Assembly (NCBI RefSeq): GCF_003072465.1
Contig: NZ_CP025628.1
Coordinates: 108,501-172,500 of the forward strand
Direction: 5' to 3'
Source: Candidatus Kinetoplastibacterium sorsogonicusi
Lineage (GTDB): Bacteria > Pseudomonadota > Gammaproteobacteria > Burkholderiales > Burkholderiaceae_B
Length of the DNA stretch: 64,000 bases
Shown: piece by piece, positions 10,924 to 21,902 of the stretch
How positions within the stretch are numbered: position 1 is the first letter of the stretch
Layout of the letters: every line of letters begins with the position of its first letter
Position numbers and translations under genes: made by a program
The notes under the pieces: model-generated
Seen by the model: the letters and a program-made list of their open reading frames with translations, nothing else
What the model was told of the DNA's origin: nothing
The model's database searches: none

Positions 10924-12456
10924 TTATAGACCTAATGTATCCCATATAGAGTCTATTTTATTTTTTATAAATTCACTCATATAAATTTTTTCACCCCATT
11001 TTCTATTGGTTTCTCCTGGCCATTTATTAGTTGCATCTATTCCCATTTTACTTCCAATACCTGATATTGGTGAAGCAAAATCTAAGTAATCAATAGGAGT
11101 ATTTACAATTGTAGTTACATCTCTTGCAGGATCTGAACGAGTAGATATTGCCCATATTACTTCTTGCCAATTTTTTATATTTATATCATCATCTACTATA
11201 ATGATAAATTTTGTATACATAAATTGTCTTAATGAACTCCAAATTCCTAACATAACTTTTGTACCCTGTCCTATATATTGTTTTTTAATAGATGCTATAG
11301 CAAGTCTATAACTACAACCTTCTGGAGGAAGATAAAAGTCAACAATTTCAGGTATTTGCATACGTAATAAAGGAATAAATAATTCATTAAGTGCTATTCC
11401 TAAAATAGCAGGTTCATCTGGTGGTTTACCTGTATATGTAGACATATAAATAGGATTTTTTCTAGTTGTAATTTTTTCAACTGTAAATACTGGAAACCAT
11501 TCTTGTTCATTATAATATCCAGTATGATCTCCAAAAGGACCTTCTAAAGCAATCTCATAACTAACATTTGGAGCATTTTTATAAATATTAGCTCTTATAT
11601 CAGATTTAGGTAAAATATATCCTTCCAGTACTATTTCTGATGTAGCAGGTATTAACAATTCTATGTTTTTATCTATTGCTTTTACTAGTTCGGTTTTTGA
11701 TCCTCTTAATAATCCAGCAAATTGATATTCTGATATACTATCTGGAATAGGAGTTACTGCACTAATTATAGTTGCTGGATCTGCACCTATAGCAACAACA
11801 ATAGGGAATGGTTTTTCTGGATGTGCAATTATATGATCTCTAAAATCTAAAGCACCTCCTCTATGATTCAACCATCTCATAATTAATTTGTTATGAGATA
11901 ATAACTGTTGTCTATATATACCTATATTATTTCTTTTCTTATTCGGTCCTTTAGTCACAGTTAACCCCCAAGATATTAGGGGACCAATATCTTCAGGCCA
12001 ACAAGTTTGTATTGGAATCTTATATAAATCTACATCTTTACCTTCAAAAATTATTTCTTGACATGGAGCATTTTTTATTAATGTAGGGTGCATATCCCAT
12101 AAGGCATTTTTTAATAATGCAATTTTTGAAAAATTATTTTTAAAATTTGTAATTTTTTCAGGATTTTTTAAATATGCTAAAAGTTCACCCATATTTTTCA
12201 AAGATTCTAAATTCTTTAATCCCATAGATAAAATAATACGATCCAATGTACCAAATAAATTAGTTAATACTGGTATATTAGAATTAATACCATTATGTAT
12301 TACATTTTTAAATAAAAGTGCAGGACCTTGTTTTTCTAAAACTCTACTAGAAATTTCTGTTAATTCTAAATATGAAGAAATTTTTTGATCAATAATTTTT
12401 AGTTCATTTTTTTTTTCTAATTTATCAATTAAATCTCTAAGACTTTTGTATTTCAA
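10924..12456 (-). CDS. ubiD: 4-hydroxy-3-polyprenylbenzoate decarboxylase UbiD
   Basis: Prenylated-FMN-dependent decarboxylase of ubiquinone synthesis; it needs the cofactor made by UbiX, which is not in this window. 510 residues, standard. Conserved stretches are [19 protein letters not shown] near residue 160 and the acidic/basic active-site segment [11 protein letters not shown] near 305. The start is a TTG (complement of 12454-12456) placed 7 nt after an AGGAG, giving [10 protein letters not shown]; no in-frame ATG fits better. Probably transcribed with rsmE, which lies 26 nt upstream. Its presence implies that the cell respires with ubiquinone. Confidence 0.95.
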   Translation of the reverse strand: MKYKSLRDLIDKLEKKNELKIIDQKISSYLELTEISSRVLEKQGPALLFKNVIHNGINSNIPVLTNLFGTLDRIILSMGLKNLESLKNMGELLAYLKNPEKITNFKNNFSKIALLKNALWDMHPTLIKNAPCQEIIFEGKDVDLYKIPIQTCWPEDIGPLISWGLTVTKGPNKKRNNIGIYRQQLLSHNKLIMRWLNHRGGALDFRDHIIAHPEKPFPIVVAIGADPATIISAVTPIPDSISEYQFAGLLRGSKTELVKAIDKNIELLIPATSEIVLEGYILPKSDIRANIYKNAPNVSYEIALEGPFGDHTGYYNEQEWFPVFTVEKITTRKNPIYMSTYTGKPPDEPAILGIALNELFIPLLRMQIPEIVDFYLPPEGCSYRLAIASIKKQYIGQGTKVMLGIWSSLRQFMYTKFIIIVDDDINIKNWQEVIWAISTRSDPARDVTTIVNTPIDYLDFASPISGIGSKMGIDATNKWPGETNRKWGEKIYMSEFIKNKIDSIWDTLGL

Positions 12457-12482
12457 TTATGATCTCCTATATATATATAACA

Positions 12483-13223
12483 TTAAAACCAATTTAATAT
12501 AGTAAGAATTGATGTGATTGCTACTATCCCAGCAGTTTCTGTTCTTAGTATTCTTGGTCCAATATTTACATCTAAAATATTATGAGTTTTAGCTATTAAT
12601 TTTTCTGATTCAGTCCATCCACCTTCAGGTCCTATAATAATTGCTATATTGATATTATTTGTATTCTTATATTTATATAGTATATCTTTCATTTTATTAT
12701 TTGAGCATGGTTCACAAATTATCAATAAATCATAGTTTTCTTTTTTAATAAACTCATGAAAACTTATTGGATATTCTATATTCATAATTTGATTCCTGCC
12801 ACATTGTTCGCTAGCAGATATAGCAATATTTTTCCAATGATTAACATATTTTGTAGATTTTTCTGAATTAAATTTTTTAATAATTCTATTACTATTGAGT
12901 GGAATTATTTTATTAACTCCTAGTTCTGTTGCTTTTTCTACAATCAAATCCATTTTATTTTTAACAGTAATTGCTTGTACCAGTATTATTTTTCCTGGAA
13001 GTTCAGATTTATTTTGATAAAAATTTTTAACAGTTGCATATATTTTATTGTTTATTATTTTTATAATGCAATAGTAATCAATACCATTTCCATTAAATAA
13101 TATACATGGATCTCCATTTTTCATTCTTAAAGCTTGTATAGAATGTAGAATAATATTTTTTGGTAATAAAATATTTGAATCATTGTTAATAGTATTTTGA
13201 TAAAAAAATCTTGGTATTGACAT
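12483..13223 (-). CDS. rsmE: 16S rRNA m3U1498 methyltransferase RsmE
   Basis: SPOUT-fold methyltransferase acting on U1498 of 16S rRNA in the 30S subunit. 246 residues: an N-terminal PUA-like RNA-binding domain (about 1-70, opening SIPRFFYQN) and a C-terminal knotted SPOUT domain with IIGPEGGWTESE, and the terminal GPRILRTETAGI that binds SAM. It lies divergent from tkt, 144 nt away, and upstream of ubiD. Confidence 0.95.
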   Translation of the reverse strand: MSIPRFFYQNTINNDSNILLPKNIILHSIQALRMKNGDPCILFNGNGIDYYCIIKIINNKIYATVKNFYQNKSELPGKIILVQAITVKNKMDLIVEKATELGVNKIIPLNSNRIIKKFNSEKSTKYVNHWKNIAISASEQCGRNQIMNIEYPISFHEFIKKENYDLLIICEPCSNNKMKDILYKYKNTNNINIAIIIGPEGGWTESEKLIAKTHNILDVNIGPRILRTETAGIVAITSILTILNWF

Positions 13224-13367
13224 ATATAATTAAAAAATATTTATGTTATTTATTGTTAATGAATTTATAAATTCGAATAATATTTGTATTGAATATTATA
13301 GAATAAATTATTGATATATTTTTTATTATTAATAATAAATATATCAATATAAATAAGGAATTTTATT

Positions 13368-15392
13368 ATGTTAGAAAAAGAATCTACACCTGCTGATGCT
13401 ATTAGAGCATTATCTATGGATGCAGTACAAAAAGCTAAATCTGGTCATCCAGGAGCTCCTATGGGTATGGCTGAAATAGCAGAAGCATTATGGATAAATA
13501 ATTTAAATCATAATCCTACAGATCCTAAATGGATTAATCGCGATCGTGTTATTTTGTCTAATGGACATGCTTCCATGCTAATATATTCCATATTACATTT
13601 AACTGGATATGATTTATCATTAGATGATTTAAAGAATTTTAGACAATTACATTCGAAAACTCCTGGACATCCTGAAGTTAATATTACACCAGGTATTGAA
13701 ACTACTACTGGACCTCTAGGACAAGGATTAGCAAATGCAGTAGGTATGGCACTTGCAGAATCATTATTATCATCTGAATTTAATAAACCAAATTATGATA
13801 TAGTGAATCATTACACTTACGTTTTAGTAGGTGATGGATGTTTAATGGAAGGTATATCTCATGAAGTTTGTTCTTTAGCTGGTACTTTAAAATTATCAAA
13901 ACTTATTGTTTTATATGATAGTAATAATATTTCAATCGATGGTGATATAAAAAATTGGTTTAATGATAATACTGCACTACGATTTGAATCTTATGGATGG
14001 AATGTCATCAATAATGTAGATGGTCATAACATAGAACAGATAAATTCTGCAATTTTGCAAGCTAAAAAACAAATTGAAAAACCTACTATTATAATTTGTA
14101 ATACTGTTATTGGAAAAGGATCCCCTAATATGTCTGGTACTAACAAAGTACATGGATCTCCATTAGGATCTTTAGAAATTACTGCTACAAAAAAAAATAT
14201 AGGATGGAAAGAAGAAGAGTTTGTAATTCCTGAATATTTATATAAGCAATGTGATGTTAGACAAAAAGGTCTAAATTTGCAAAAATCTTGGCAATCTAAA
14301 TTTGATACTTATCAAAAAAAATATCCTGAATTAGCTGCAGAATTTATACGTCGAATGTCTGGAAAATTTGTAGATAATTTTGATGCAAAAATTGCTTCTA
14401 TTATTGATTCTATTGTAGAAAAAAAAGAAATAATAGCAACTAGAAAAGCTTCACAAAATGTAATACAAGAATTTTCTAAATTTATACCAGAATTATTAGG
14501 TGGTTCAGCTGATTTAACTAGTTCTAATTTAACAGATTGGAAAGATGTAAAACCAGTAAGATCTGGACAACATGGAATAGTAAAATTTGGTAGACATATA
14601 AATTATGGAGTTAGAGAATTTGGTATGGCTGCTATCATGAATGGAATTGCTTTGCATGGTGGATATATACCTTTTGGTGGAACATTTTTAACTTTTTCAG
14701 ATTATTCTAGAAATGCTATTAGAATGTCAGCTCTAATGAGACAAAAAATTATCCATATTTTTACTCATGATTCTATTGGATTAGGAGAAGATGGACCTAC
14801 ACATCAATCTATAGAACATGTTTCTAGTTTACGTCTCATTCCTAATTTATCTGTATGGCGCCCTTGTGATACTTTAGAAACTGCTATTGCTTGGATTTAC
14901 GCTATTCAAAGAAATAGCTTAGATAATGTTAATAATAGTGGTCCAACAGCAATTTTATTATCAAGACAAAATTTACCTTTTTTTGAAAGAGATAAAAATA
15001 CAATAAAATCTATTTATCGAGGTGGATATATTTTAAAAGATGTTGATAATCCAGTAGCAATTATTATTGCTACTGGGTCTGAAGTACATCTTGCGATGGA
15101 AGCACAATTAAAACTTATGCAAGAAGGTATTAATGTAAAAGTAATATCTATGCCTAGTACAGATGTTTTTGATCAACAAGATAATAATTGGAAAGAATTA
15201 GTATTACCTAAAGAGTTACCTAAATTAGCAATAGAAGCTGGAACAAGTGCTTTTTGGCATAAATATGTAGGTTCAAATGGAGTTGTTATTGGTATAGATA
15301 GTTATGGTGAATCTGCTCCAGCTGATGTTTTATTTAAATTTTTTAATATTACTGTTGATAATATTATTAAATCTATTAAAAATATTATATAA
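13368..15392 (+). CDS. tkt: Transketolase
   Basis: Thiamine-diphosphate enzyme moving two-carbon units between sugar phosphates, linking the pentose-phosphate pathway to glycolysis. 674 residues, standard. The TPP motif GDGCLMEG is near residue 155, the substrate loop with GHGSPLG-type residues appears as VHGSPLGS, and the second domain has [16 protein letters not shown]. It starts a tkt-gap-pgk run, with 17 nt to gap. With tal, also in this window, it covers the non-oxidative pentose-phosphate interconversions. A ribosome site AAGGA stands before the ATG. Confidence 0.98.
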   Translation: MLEKESTPADAIRALSMDAVQKAKSGHPGAPMGMAEIAEALWINNLNHNPTDPKWINRDRVILSNGHASMLIYSILHLTGYDLSLDDLKNFRQLHSKTPGHPEVNITPGIETTTGPLGQGLANAVGMALAESLLSSEFNKPNYDIVNHYTYVLVGDGCLMEGISHEVCSLAGTLKLSKLIVLYDSNNISIDGDIKNWFNDNTALRFESYGWNVINNVDGHNIEQINSAILQAKKQIEKPTIIICNTVIGKGSPNMSGTNKVHGSPLGSLEITATKKNIGWKEEEFVIPEYLYKQCDVRQKGLNLQKSWQSKFDTYQKKYPELAAEFIRRMSGKFVDNFDAKIASIIDSIVEKKEIIATRKASQNVIQEFSKFIPELLGGSADLTSSNLTDWKDVKPVRSGQHGIVKFGRHINYGVREFGMAAIMNGIALHGGYIPFGGTFLTFSDYSRNAIRMSALMRQKIIHIFTHDSIGLGEDGPTHQSIEHVSSLRLIPNLSVWRPCDTLETAIAWIYAIQRNSLDNVNNSGPTAILLSRQNLPFFERDKNTIKSIYRGGYILKDVDNPVAIIIATGSEVHLAMEAQLKLMQEGINVKVISMPSTDVFDQQDNNWKELVLPKELPKLAIEAGTSAFWHKYVGSNGVVIGIDSYGESAPADVLFKFFNITVDNIIKSIKNII

Positions 15393-15409
15393 ATAATAGG
15401 AGTATATTT

Positions 15410-16423
15410 ATGAACATCCGTGTAGCAATAAATGGATATGGTCGTATAGGAAGAAATATTTTGCGTGCTCTTTATGAGTCAAATAAAAAACATAATATTG
15501 ATATAGTCGCTATCAATGACTTATCTAATAATCTCAACACAACGGCTCATTTAACTAAATTTGACAGTGTTCATGGAAAATTTAATTGTGATATCCAGAT
15601 CGAAAAAAATACTTTAATTATTAATGGAGATAGAATTACAATGTTTTCAGATCGTAACCCAGAAAATATACCTTGGGGAGATCTAAAAGTAGATGTAGTT
15701 TTAGAGTGTACAGGAGCATTTACTTCCAAAGAAAAAGCAATGGTGCATATTAAAAGTGGTGCAAGAAAAGTTTTAATATCTGCACCAGGTGGTAATGATG
15801 TAGATGCAACAATAGTGTTTGGTGTAAATCATAATACTCTCAAATCAGCGCATAAAATAGTATCAAATGCTTCATGTACTACTAATTGTCTTGCTCCAAT
15901 TGTAAAAATTCTTAATGATAAAATTGGTATAGAAAATGGTCTTATGACTACAATACATTCTTATACAAATGATCAGGTATTAACAGATGTTTCACATAAA
16001 GACATAAGGAGAGCCAGATCTGCAACTATGAATATGATACCTACAAAAACAGGAGCCGCTGCTGCTGTGGGGCTTATTTTGCCAGAATTAAGTGGTAAAT
16101 TAGATGGTATATCTATTAGAGTCCCCACTATTAATGTTTCTTTAGTTGATTTATCTTTTATATCAAAAAATTATAGTAATACTGAAGAGATAAATAATTT
16201 TATAAAAGAAGCAGCTCATAATGAATTCAAGGGAATATTAGAATATAGTTCAGAATTATTGGTATCTTCAGATCATAATCATAATTCTTCTTCTAGCATA
16301 TTTGATTCTTCTTTAACTAAAGTTTCAGGTAAACTTGTAAAAGTTTATGCATGGTATGATAATGAATGGGGATTTTCTAATAGAATGTTAGATACAACTG
16401 TTGCTATGATGCTAGCTAAATAA
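15410..16423 (+). CDS. gap: Glyceraldehyde-3-phosphate dehydrogenase, type I
   Basis: NAD(P)-dependent oxidation of glyceraldehyde 3-phosphate to 1,3-bisphosphoglycerate. 337 residues. Rossmann start [16 protein letters not shown], catalytic cysteine in [12 protein letters not shown] near residue 155, and [11 protein letters not shown] at the end. The AGGAG ribosome site lies 7-8 nt before the ATG. Position 34 of the mature fold reads INDLSNN, without the charged residue pattern needed to call NAD or NADP preference. Second gene of tkt-gap-pgk. Confidence 0.98.
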   Translation: MNIRVAINGYGRIGRNILRALYESNKKHNIDIVAINDLSNNLNTTAHLTKFDSVHGKFNCDIQIEKNTLIINGDRITMFSDRNPENIPWGDLKVDVVLECTGAFTSKEKAMVHIKSGARKVLISAPGGNDVDATIVFGVNHNTLKSAHKIVSNASCTTNCLAPIVKILNDKIGIENGLMTTIHSYTNDQVLTDVSHKDIRRARSATMNMIPTKTGAAAAVGLILPELSGKLDGISIRVPTINVSLVDLSFISKNYSNTEEINNFIKEAAHNEFKGILEYSSELLVSSDHNHNSSSSIFDSSLTKVSGKLVKVYAWYDNEWGFSNRMLDTTVAMMLAK

Positions 16424-16464
16424 TACATCAAATAAATTTAAAAATAATTTTTTATAGGAAATTT

Positions 16465-17655
16465 ATGTCAATAAATAAGTTATCTAATATTATTAAATCA
16501 TTAGATATATCAAATAAAAAAGTATTTGTTAGATCTGATATGAATGTACCAATTAATGAAGATGGTTCAATCTCTGATGATACTCGCATACGTGCTTCAA
16601 TTCCTTGTATTAAAATGCTTTTAGATCATGGAGCAGCAGTAATGGTTACTTCTCATTTAGGAAGACCAACAGAAGGCATATATGATGAAAAATATTCGTT
16701 ATATAACATATCACAGAGATTATCCAAATTAATTGGTATGGAAGTACCTCTTATAAAAAATTGGATAAACGGAGTTTCGGTAAATTCAGGTCAAGTTGTT
16801 TTATTAGAAAATTGTAGATTTAATATAGGTGAAAAAAAGAATGATGAAATTCTTTCACGTTGTATAGCATCTTTATGTGATATTTATGTTAATGATGCTT
16901 TTGGTACAGCTCATAGAAAAGAAGCAACTACTTATGGTATTGCAAATTTTGTAAATTTAGCTTGTGCTGGACCTTTATTATGTAAAGAATTGGATTCATT
17001 AGATATGATATTTAATAATCCTAAAAAACCTCTAGTAGCTATAGTTGGAGGATCTAAAGTTTCTACAAAATTATCTATTTTAAAAAATTTATCTAAGAAA
17101 GTCGATAAAATGATAGTTGGTGGAGGTATTTTAAATACATTTATGTATTCTTTAAATTTACCTACAGGTAAGTCGTTAATAGAAAAAAATTTATCAAAAT
17201 CTGCTTTAGATATTATTGAAATAATGAAATTGAGAGGTGCTGATATACCAATTCCTATTGATGTAATTTGTTCTAATAATTGTAATCAAAATTCTATATC
17301 ATATAATAAAAATATTGCAGATATAGGGGATGATGATATGATTTTGGATCTAGGTCCTGCATCTATACTAATATTATCTAATATAATTGAAAATGCTGGC
17401 ACAATTATCTGGAATGGTCCACTAGGAGTCTTTGAATATGAACAATTTTCTAAAGGTACTGAATCAATTGCAAGATCTATTGCAAATACAGAAGCATTTT
17501 CTATTGCAGGTGGTGGTGATACATTAGCTGCTATTAATAAGTATAATATTCAAGATAAAATAGGTTATATTTCAACTGGTGGTGGGGCTTTCTTAGAATA
17601 TTTGGAAGGTAAAGAGTTACCAGCTATTCAAATTTTGAAGAAAAAATTGCTATAA
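16465..17655 (+). CDS. pgk: Phosphoglycerate kinase
   Basis: Transfers phosphate from 1,3-bisphosphoglycerate to ADP. 396 residues. The N-domain starts [13 protein letters not shown] and carries the substrate loop [10 protein letters not shown]; the nucleotide domain has [13 protein letters not shown] and the C-terminal GGGDTLAAI. It converges on pit with only 4 nt between the stops. In many betaproteobacteria pyruvate kinase follows pgk; here the next gene is the oppositely oriented pit. Confidence 0.98.
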   Translation: MSINKLSNIIKSLDISNKKVFVRSDMNVPINEDGSISDDTRIRASIPCIKMLLDHGAAVMVTSHLGRPTEGIYDEKYSLYNISQRLSKLIGMEVPLIKNWINGVSVNSGQVVLLENCRFNIGEKKNDEILSRCIASLCDIYVNDAFGTAHRKEATTYGIANFVNLACAGPLLCKELDSLDMIFNNPKKPLVAIVGGSKVSTKLSILKNLSKKVDKMIVGGGILNTFMYSLNLPTGKSLIEKNLSKSALDIIEIMKLRGADIPIPIDVICSNNCNQNSISYNKNIADIGDDDMILDLGPASILILSNIIENAGTIIWNGPLGVFEYEQFSKGTESIARSIANTEAFSIAGGGDTLAAINKYNIQDKIGYISTGGGAFLEYLEGKELPAIQILKKKLL

Positions 17656-17659
17656 TTTT

Positions 17660-19132
17660 TTATATTATTTTTGTAATTAATAACCAGAATATTGTATATG
17701 ATAAAGTTATTGCAGCTGGTAAAGTAATAATCCATGCTAACAAAATGTGTCTTATTGTTTTCATTTGTAAGCCTTTTTTGTTAGCAACCATTGTACCAGC
17801 TATACCAGAAGATAAAACATGTGTTGTAGATACAGGCAAACTCATAATATTTGCTAATCCTATAGCTCCAACTGTTGTAGCTTGAGCTGCTGCACCTTGA
17901 GCATATGTCATCCCTTCTTTTCCTATTTTTTCTCCAATTGTTGAAGCAACTCGACGCCATCCTACCATTGTGCCAAGCCCTATAGATAATGCGACTGAAA
18001 TTATTACCCATAAAGGAGCATATTCAGTTGTTATAGTTAAGTCGGATCTTAATTTTTCTAAATCCATTCTTTCCTGAAGAGGTAAATTTTTAATTTTGAT
18101 AATATTTCTAACAGTGTCATCTAAATATAATAAATGTTTTCTAATTTCAATTCTCTTCTTTACAGGTAATACATCATATTTAATAACATTTTTTAGGGTA
18201 TCTTCAACTATATTAAGTCTGTTAAATATGGAAATACTATCGTATTTAAATATTTTTTTATTTTTTTTGTTGAAATCAGTATTTAATTTGTTTTCTATTT
18301 CAAGAAAATTTTTATTTTTTAAACAAAATTCTTTCATATGCACTACAGCATTACAAGTTCTACCTATTTGATAAGATGTACTATCTAAATTTAAAACAAA
18401 TTTAGATGGGACAATACAAATAAGCGTTAACATAATTAATCCAATGCCCTTTTGTCCATCATTTGAACCATGAACAAAACTAACTCCCATAGCTGATATT
18501 ACTAGTACTAAACGGTTCCAAAATGGAGGTCTTTTCTTAGAAGTAGTTAATTTCCTTTGTTTAGGGGTATTATGAATTTTAGATAAAGGGTTTAATTTTT
18601 TTAAACATAAAAAAATACTACCTGCTAATACAAATCCTATTATAGGTGATGCTATAAGAGATAATCCTATATCTGTTACTATTTCCCAATTAAAACCATC
18701 TTTTATAGGAATTTTAGCTACATAAGAATTAGCAATACTAACACCTATAATAGATCCTATTAAAGTATGTGAACTTGAAGTTGGTATACCTAAATACCAA
18801 GTACCTAAATTCCATGTAATAGCGGCTAATAGCATTGAAAAAATCATCATTAATCCACTAGGGCCATTTACACTTACTACTAATTCTACTGGCAATATAT
18901 GTATTATTGTATATGCAACTCCCACTCCTCCAAGTAATACCCCAAGAAAATTAAAAATTCCTGATAACATGACAGCAAGATTGGGAGGCATAGCTTTTGT
19001 ATATACTACAGTAGCTACAGCATTTGCGGTATCATGAAAACCGTTTATAAATTCATAAGTAAGTATAAAAGTTAGTGCTAATATAAGACTTATTTTTGTA
19101 TGGAGATCTAAGCTAGCAAATATATCAAACAT
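17660..19132 (-). CDS. pit: Low-affinity inorganic phosphate transporter Pit
   Basis: Proton- and metal-phosphate-coupled symporter of the PiT family in the inner membrane. 490 residues, close to PitA length. Both family signature repeats are seen: FINGFHDTANAVATVV near residue 30 and FVHGSNDGQKGIGLI near 220, each ending a half of the inverted repeat. A long cytosolic loop (about 255-370, Lys/Asn-rich) separates them, and GWRRVASTIGEKIGK..MPVSTTHVLSSG closes the second half. It sits reversed between pgk and fba, breaking the usual glycolysis-purine run. Phosphate import links to ppk in this window. Confidence 0.95.
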   Translation of the reverse strand: MFDIFASLDLHTKISLILALTFILTYEFINGFHDTANAVATVVYTKAMPPNLAVMLSGIFNFLGVLLGGVGVAYTIIHILPVELVVSVNGPSGLMMIFSMLLAAITWNLGTWYLGIPTSSSHTLIGSIIGVSIANSYVAKIPIKDGFNWEIVTDIGLSLIASPIIGFVLAGSIFLCLKKLNPLSKIHNTPKQRKLTTSKKRPPFWNRLVLVISAMGVSFVHGSNDGQKGIGLIMLTLICIVPSKFVLNLDSTSYQIGRTCNAVVHMKEFCLKNKNFLEIENKLNTDFNKKNKKIFKYDSISIFNRLNIVEDTLKNVIKYDVLPVKKRIEIRKHLLYLDDTVRNIIKIKNLPLQERMDLEKLRSDLTITTEYAPLWVIISVALSIGLGTMVGWRRVASTIGEKIGKEGMTYAQGAAAQATTVGAIGLANIMSLPVSTTHVLSSGIAGTMVANKKGLQMKTIRHILLAWIITLPAAITLSYTIFWLLITKII

Positions 19133-19413
19133 TTGAATTGTAGATTAATTTTTATTGTTTAAAACTAATTATTGTTTATTAAAGAAGTTACTATATCATT
19201 AATATATGAAATTGTAATTTATTTAATATATATTTGAAATATATTATTTATGAATATTATATTCATTTCATTGATAAAATTAATATAATTTGTGGTTTAA
19301 TTGTTTAGATATATTTAAATAATTAATATATTTAATATATATCATATTTATAATAATATAAAGTATTATAATAAAAATAAATTTTCAATTGATATTTTTC
19401 TTATGGAGTTTTC
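19133..19413. other. AT-rich divergent spacer between pit and fba
   Basis: 281 nt almost free of G and C, holding the promoters for pit and fba. A small dyad centred near 19257 (ATGAATAT and ATATTCAT) and several TTTAATATAT runs are visible. Promoter-like strings are too many here to choose between. No coding potential or RNA structure recognised. Confidence 0.5.
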
Positions 19414-20478
19414 ATGCCTTTAGTTTCTATGCGACAACTACTTGACCATGCAGCAGAGTATAATTATGCCATTCCTGCTTTTAATGTAAATAATTTAGAG
19501 CAAGTAATTGCAATTATGGAGGCAGCTAAAGAAACTGATAGTCCAGTTATTATGCAAGCTTCAGCTGGTGCACGCAAATATGCAGGTGAACTATTTTTGA
19601 AATATTTAATAAAGGCTGCCATAGAGTCTTACCCAAATATTCCTATCGTTATGCATCAAGATCATGGTCAATCATTGGAAGTTTGTATGAGTGCGATTAA
19701 TTTAGGATTTTCTAGTGTGATGATGGATGGATCTTTAATGAGTGATGGTAAAACTATCTCAAGTTATGATTACAATGTGGATGTTACTAAACAAGTAGTA
19801 GATATTGCACACCCTTTAGGTATTACAGTAGAAGGAGAATTAGGTTGTTTAGGATCTTTAGAAACTATGCAAGGAGATAAAGAAGATGGCCATGGAGCAG
19901 ATGGAAAGCTTGAATTAAATCAGTTATTAACTGATCCAAATCAAGCCGTCGATTTTGTAAAAGCTACTAAATTAGATGCTCTTGCAATAGCAATAGGTAC
20001 TAGTCATGGAGCTTATAAATTTACGCGTAAACCTACAGGGGATATTTTATCTATTCAAAGAATTAAAGAAATTCATGAAAGATTACCTAATACTCATTTA
20101 GTAATGCATGGAAGCTCTAGTGTTCCTCAAGAAATTTTATCTAAAATACGTGAATTTGGTGGTAATATTAAAGAAACCTATGGAGTACCTGTAGAAGAAA
20201 TCCAGGAAGCTATTAAGTACGGAGTTAGAAAAGTAAATATAGATACCGATATTAGATTATCTATGACAGCATCAATAAGAGAATTTTTTGTTAATCATCC
20301 TGATAAATTTGATCCACGAGAATATTTAAAAACTGCTATTAAATCAGCTAAAGAAATTTGTAAATCGCGTTATGTAGAGTTTGGAACTGCTGGTAATGCT
20401 AGTAAAATTAAACCAATTAGCTTAAATAAAATGGCAGAAAATTATAAAAATGGAATATTAATTCAAAAAATCATATGA
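19414..20478 (+). CDS. fba: Fructose-bisphosphate aldolase, class II
   Basis: Zinc-dependent aldolase splitting or forming fructose 1,6-bisphosphate. 354 residues, the length of the Calvin-cycle-like class II group common in betaproteobacteria. Metal and substrate residues are in VMHQDHGQS (near residue 80), [12 protein letters not shown] (near 142) and HGAYKF and VMHGSSSVP (near 210-235), followed by [13 protein letters not shown] precedes the ATG by 7 nt. It begins the fba-purC-purE-purK-tsaC block. Confidence 0.98.
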   Translation: MPLVSMRQLLDHAAEYNYAIPAFNVNNLEQVIAIMEAAKETDSPVIMQASAGARKYAGELFLKYLIKAAIESYPNIPIVMHQDHGQSLEVCMSAINLGFSSVMMDGSLMSDGKTISSYDYNVDVTKQVVDIAHPLGITVEGELGCLGSLETMQGDKEDGHGADGKLELNQLLTDPNQAVDFVKATKLDALAIAIGTSHGAYKFTRKPTGDILSIQRIKEIHERLPNTHLVMHGSSSVPQEILSKIREFGGNIKETYGVPVEEIQEAIKYGVRKVNIDTDIRLSMTASIREFFVNHPDKFDPREYLKTAIKSAKEICKSRYVEFGTAGNASKIKPISLNKMAENYKNGILIQKII

Positions 20479-20497
20479 ATAATTTTTATGGTGTTTT

Positions 20498-21379
20498 ATG
20501 CAAAATATACTATATGAATCTGATATAAAATCTTTACCTTTATTATCTAAAGGTAAAGTTCGTGATATATATTTAGTAGAAAATGATAAATTGCTAATAA
20601 TTACATCAGATAGGATATCAGCTTTTGATATTATCTTAAGCGAACCTATTCCAGGCAAAGGTGTAGTATTAAAAAAAATTACTGATTTTTGGCTAAAAAA
20701 ATTATCAAATATTGTAAAAAATCATTCTACAAATATTCTTCCCGAAGAAGTAGTTTCACTTAATGAAGTAGAGCAAGTTATTGATAGAGCAGTTGTCGTA
20801 AAAAAATTAAGACCTATTATGATAGAAGCTGTAGTTCGTGGATATATAATTGGATCTGGATGGAAAGAATATAATTTAAATAAATCAATTTGCGGTATTA
20901 AATTGCCAAATGATTTAAAATTAGCTGATAAATTGTCACAACCTATTTTTACTCCAGCTATTAAAGCAGAAGTAGGATATCATGATCAAAATATTGATTT
21001 TGATCATTTTATAAAAATTGTTGGTGAAGATACTGCAAATTATATTAAAAAAATCTCCTTAAATTTATATGAATCAGCATATGATTTTGCTATAAATAAA
21101 GGTATTATAATAGCGGATACAAAATTTGAGTTTGGTTTTGATGAAAGTGGTAATATTTGTCTTATGGATGAAGTTTTAACACCTGATTCATCTAGATTTT
21201 GGTTAAAAAGCGCATATAAAGTTGGAATAAATCCTTTATCTTTTGATAAGCAAGATATTAGAGATTGGCTTGAAAATTCAGGTTGGAATAAAGAAGTTCC
21301 ACCACCTAAATTACCTGAATGGTTAATTAAAAAAACTTCTTCAAATTATAATGCATTATTATCTATGATAACAAATTAA
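20498..21379 (+). CDS. purC: Phosphoribosylaminoimidazole-succinocarboxamide synthase
   Basis: SAICAR synthetase of de novo purine synthesis, joining aspartate to CAIR with ATP. 293 residues, the longer variant common outside gamma-proteobacteria. Motifs are SKGKVRDIYLV at the nucleotide loop, SDRISAFDI, and DEVLTPDSSRFW near residue 226. It follows fba by 19 nt and precedes purE by 16 nt, so purC, purE and purK give three linked steps of one pathway. Confidence 0.97.
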   Translation: MQNILYESDIKSLPLLSKGKVRDIYLVENDKLLIITSDRISAFDIILSEPIPGKGVVLKKITDFWLKKLSNIVKNHSTNILPEEVVSLNEVEQVIDRAVVVKKLRPIMIEAVVRGYIIGSGWKEYNLNKSICGIKLPNDLKLADKLSQPIFTPAIKAEVGYHDQNIDFDHFIKIVGEDTANYIKKISLNLYESAYDFAINKGIIIADTKFEFGFDESGNICLMDEVLTPDSSRFWLKSAYKVGINPLSFDKQDIRDWLENSGWNKEVPPPKLPEWLIKKTSSNYNALLSMITN

Positions 21380-21395
21380 TGGTGAACATAATTAT

Positions 21396-21899
21396 ATGTC
21401 TAATGATAAAGTACATAATCCTATAGTTGGAGTAGTAATGGGTTCTTCAAGTGATTGGGAAATCATGAAACATGCTACTATAATATTAGAAAAATTTTCT
21501 ATACCATTTAAAGCAGAAGTATTATCTGCTCATAGAATGCCTGATGATATGTTTGATTATAGTCATAAAGCATATAATAGAGGACTTCGTGCTATTATTG
21601 CAGGTGCAGGCGGTGCAGCTCATCTACCTGGTATGATAGCATCAATGACAGATGTGCCTGTATTTGGTGTTCCAATACCATCAAAATATTTAAATGGTCA
21701 AGATTCTTTATTATCTATAGTGCAAATGCCTAAAGGTATACCTGTGGCAACATTTGCAATTGGAGAATCTGGTGCTTATAATGCTGCTTTACATGTAATA
21801 GCATTTTTTTCTATGAATAATGAAAAAATCAGAAATGAATTATTAAATTTTCGAAACGAGCAAAGTGAAATTGCACGTAATATGAAGGTCCAATTGTAA
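21396..21899 (+). CDS. purE: N5-carboxyaminoimidazole ribonucleotide mutase PurE
   Basis: Moves the carboxyl group of N5-CAIR to give CAIR in purine synthesis. 167 residues, class I PurE. GVVMGSSSDWEIM binds the phosphate, SAHRMPD carries the catalytic His near residue 50, and AGAGGAAHLPGM follows. PurK, the enzyme making its substrate, is encoded 3 nt downstream, which confirms the two-step bacterial route. Confidence 0.98.
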   Translation: MSNDKVHNPIVGVVMGSSSDWEIMKHATIILEKFSIPFKAEVLSAHRMPDDMFDYSHKAYNRGLRAIIAGAGGAAHLPGMIASMTDVPVFGVPIPSKYLNGQDSLLSIVQMPKGIPVATFAIGESGAYNAALHVIAFFSMNNEKIRNELLNFRNEQSEIARNMKVQL

Positions 21900-21902
21900 T
21901 AT

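Noticed and set aside
13312..13345. Imperfect palindrome before tkt
   Set aside because: Pairs only with a bulge and consists of A/T runs; cannot be told from background composition.
17781..18011. 76-codon frame overlapping pit on the same strand
   Set aside because: Alternative frame of pit, Cys/Trp/Ser-rich and without resemblance to any family.
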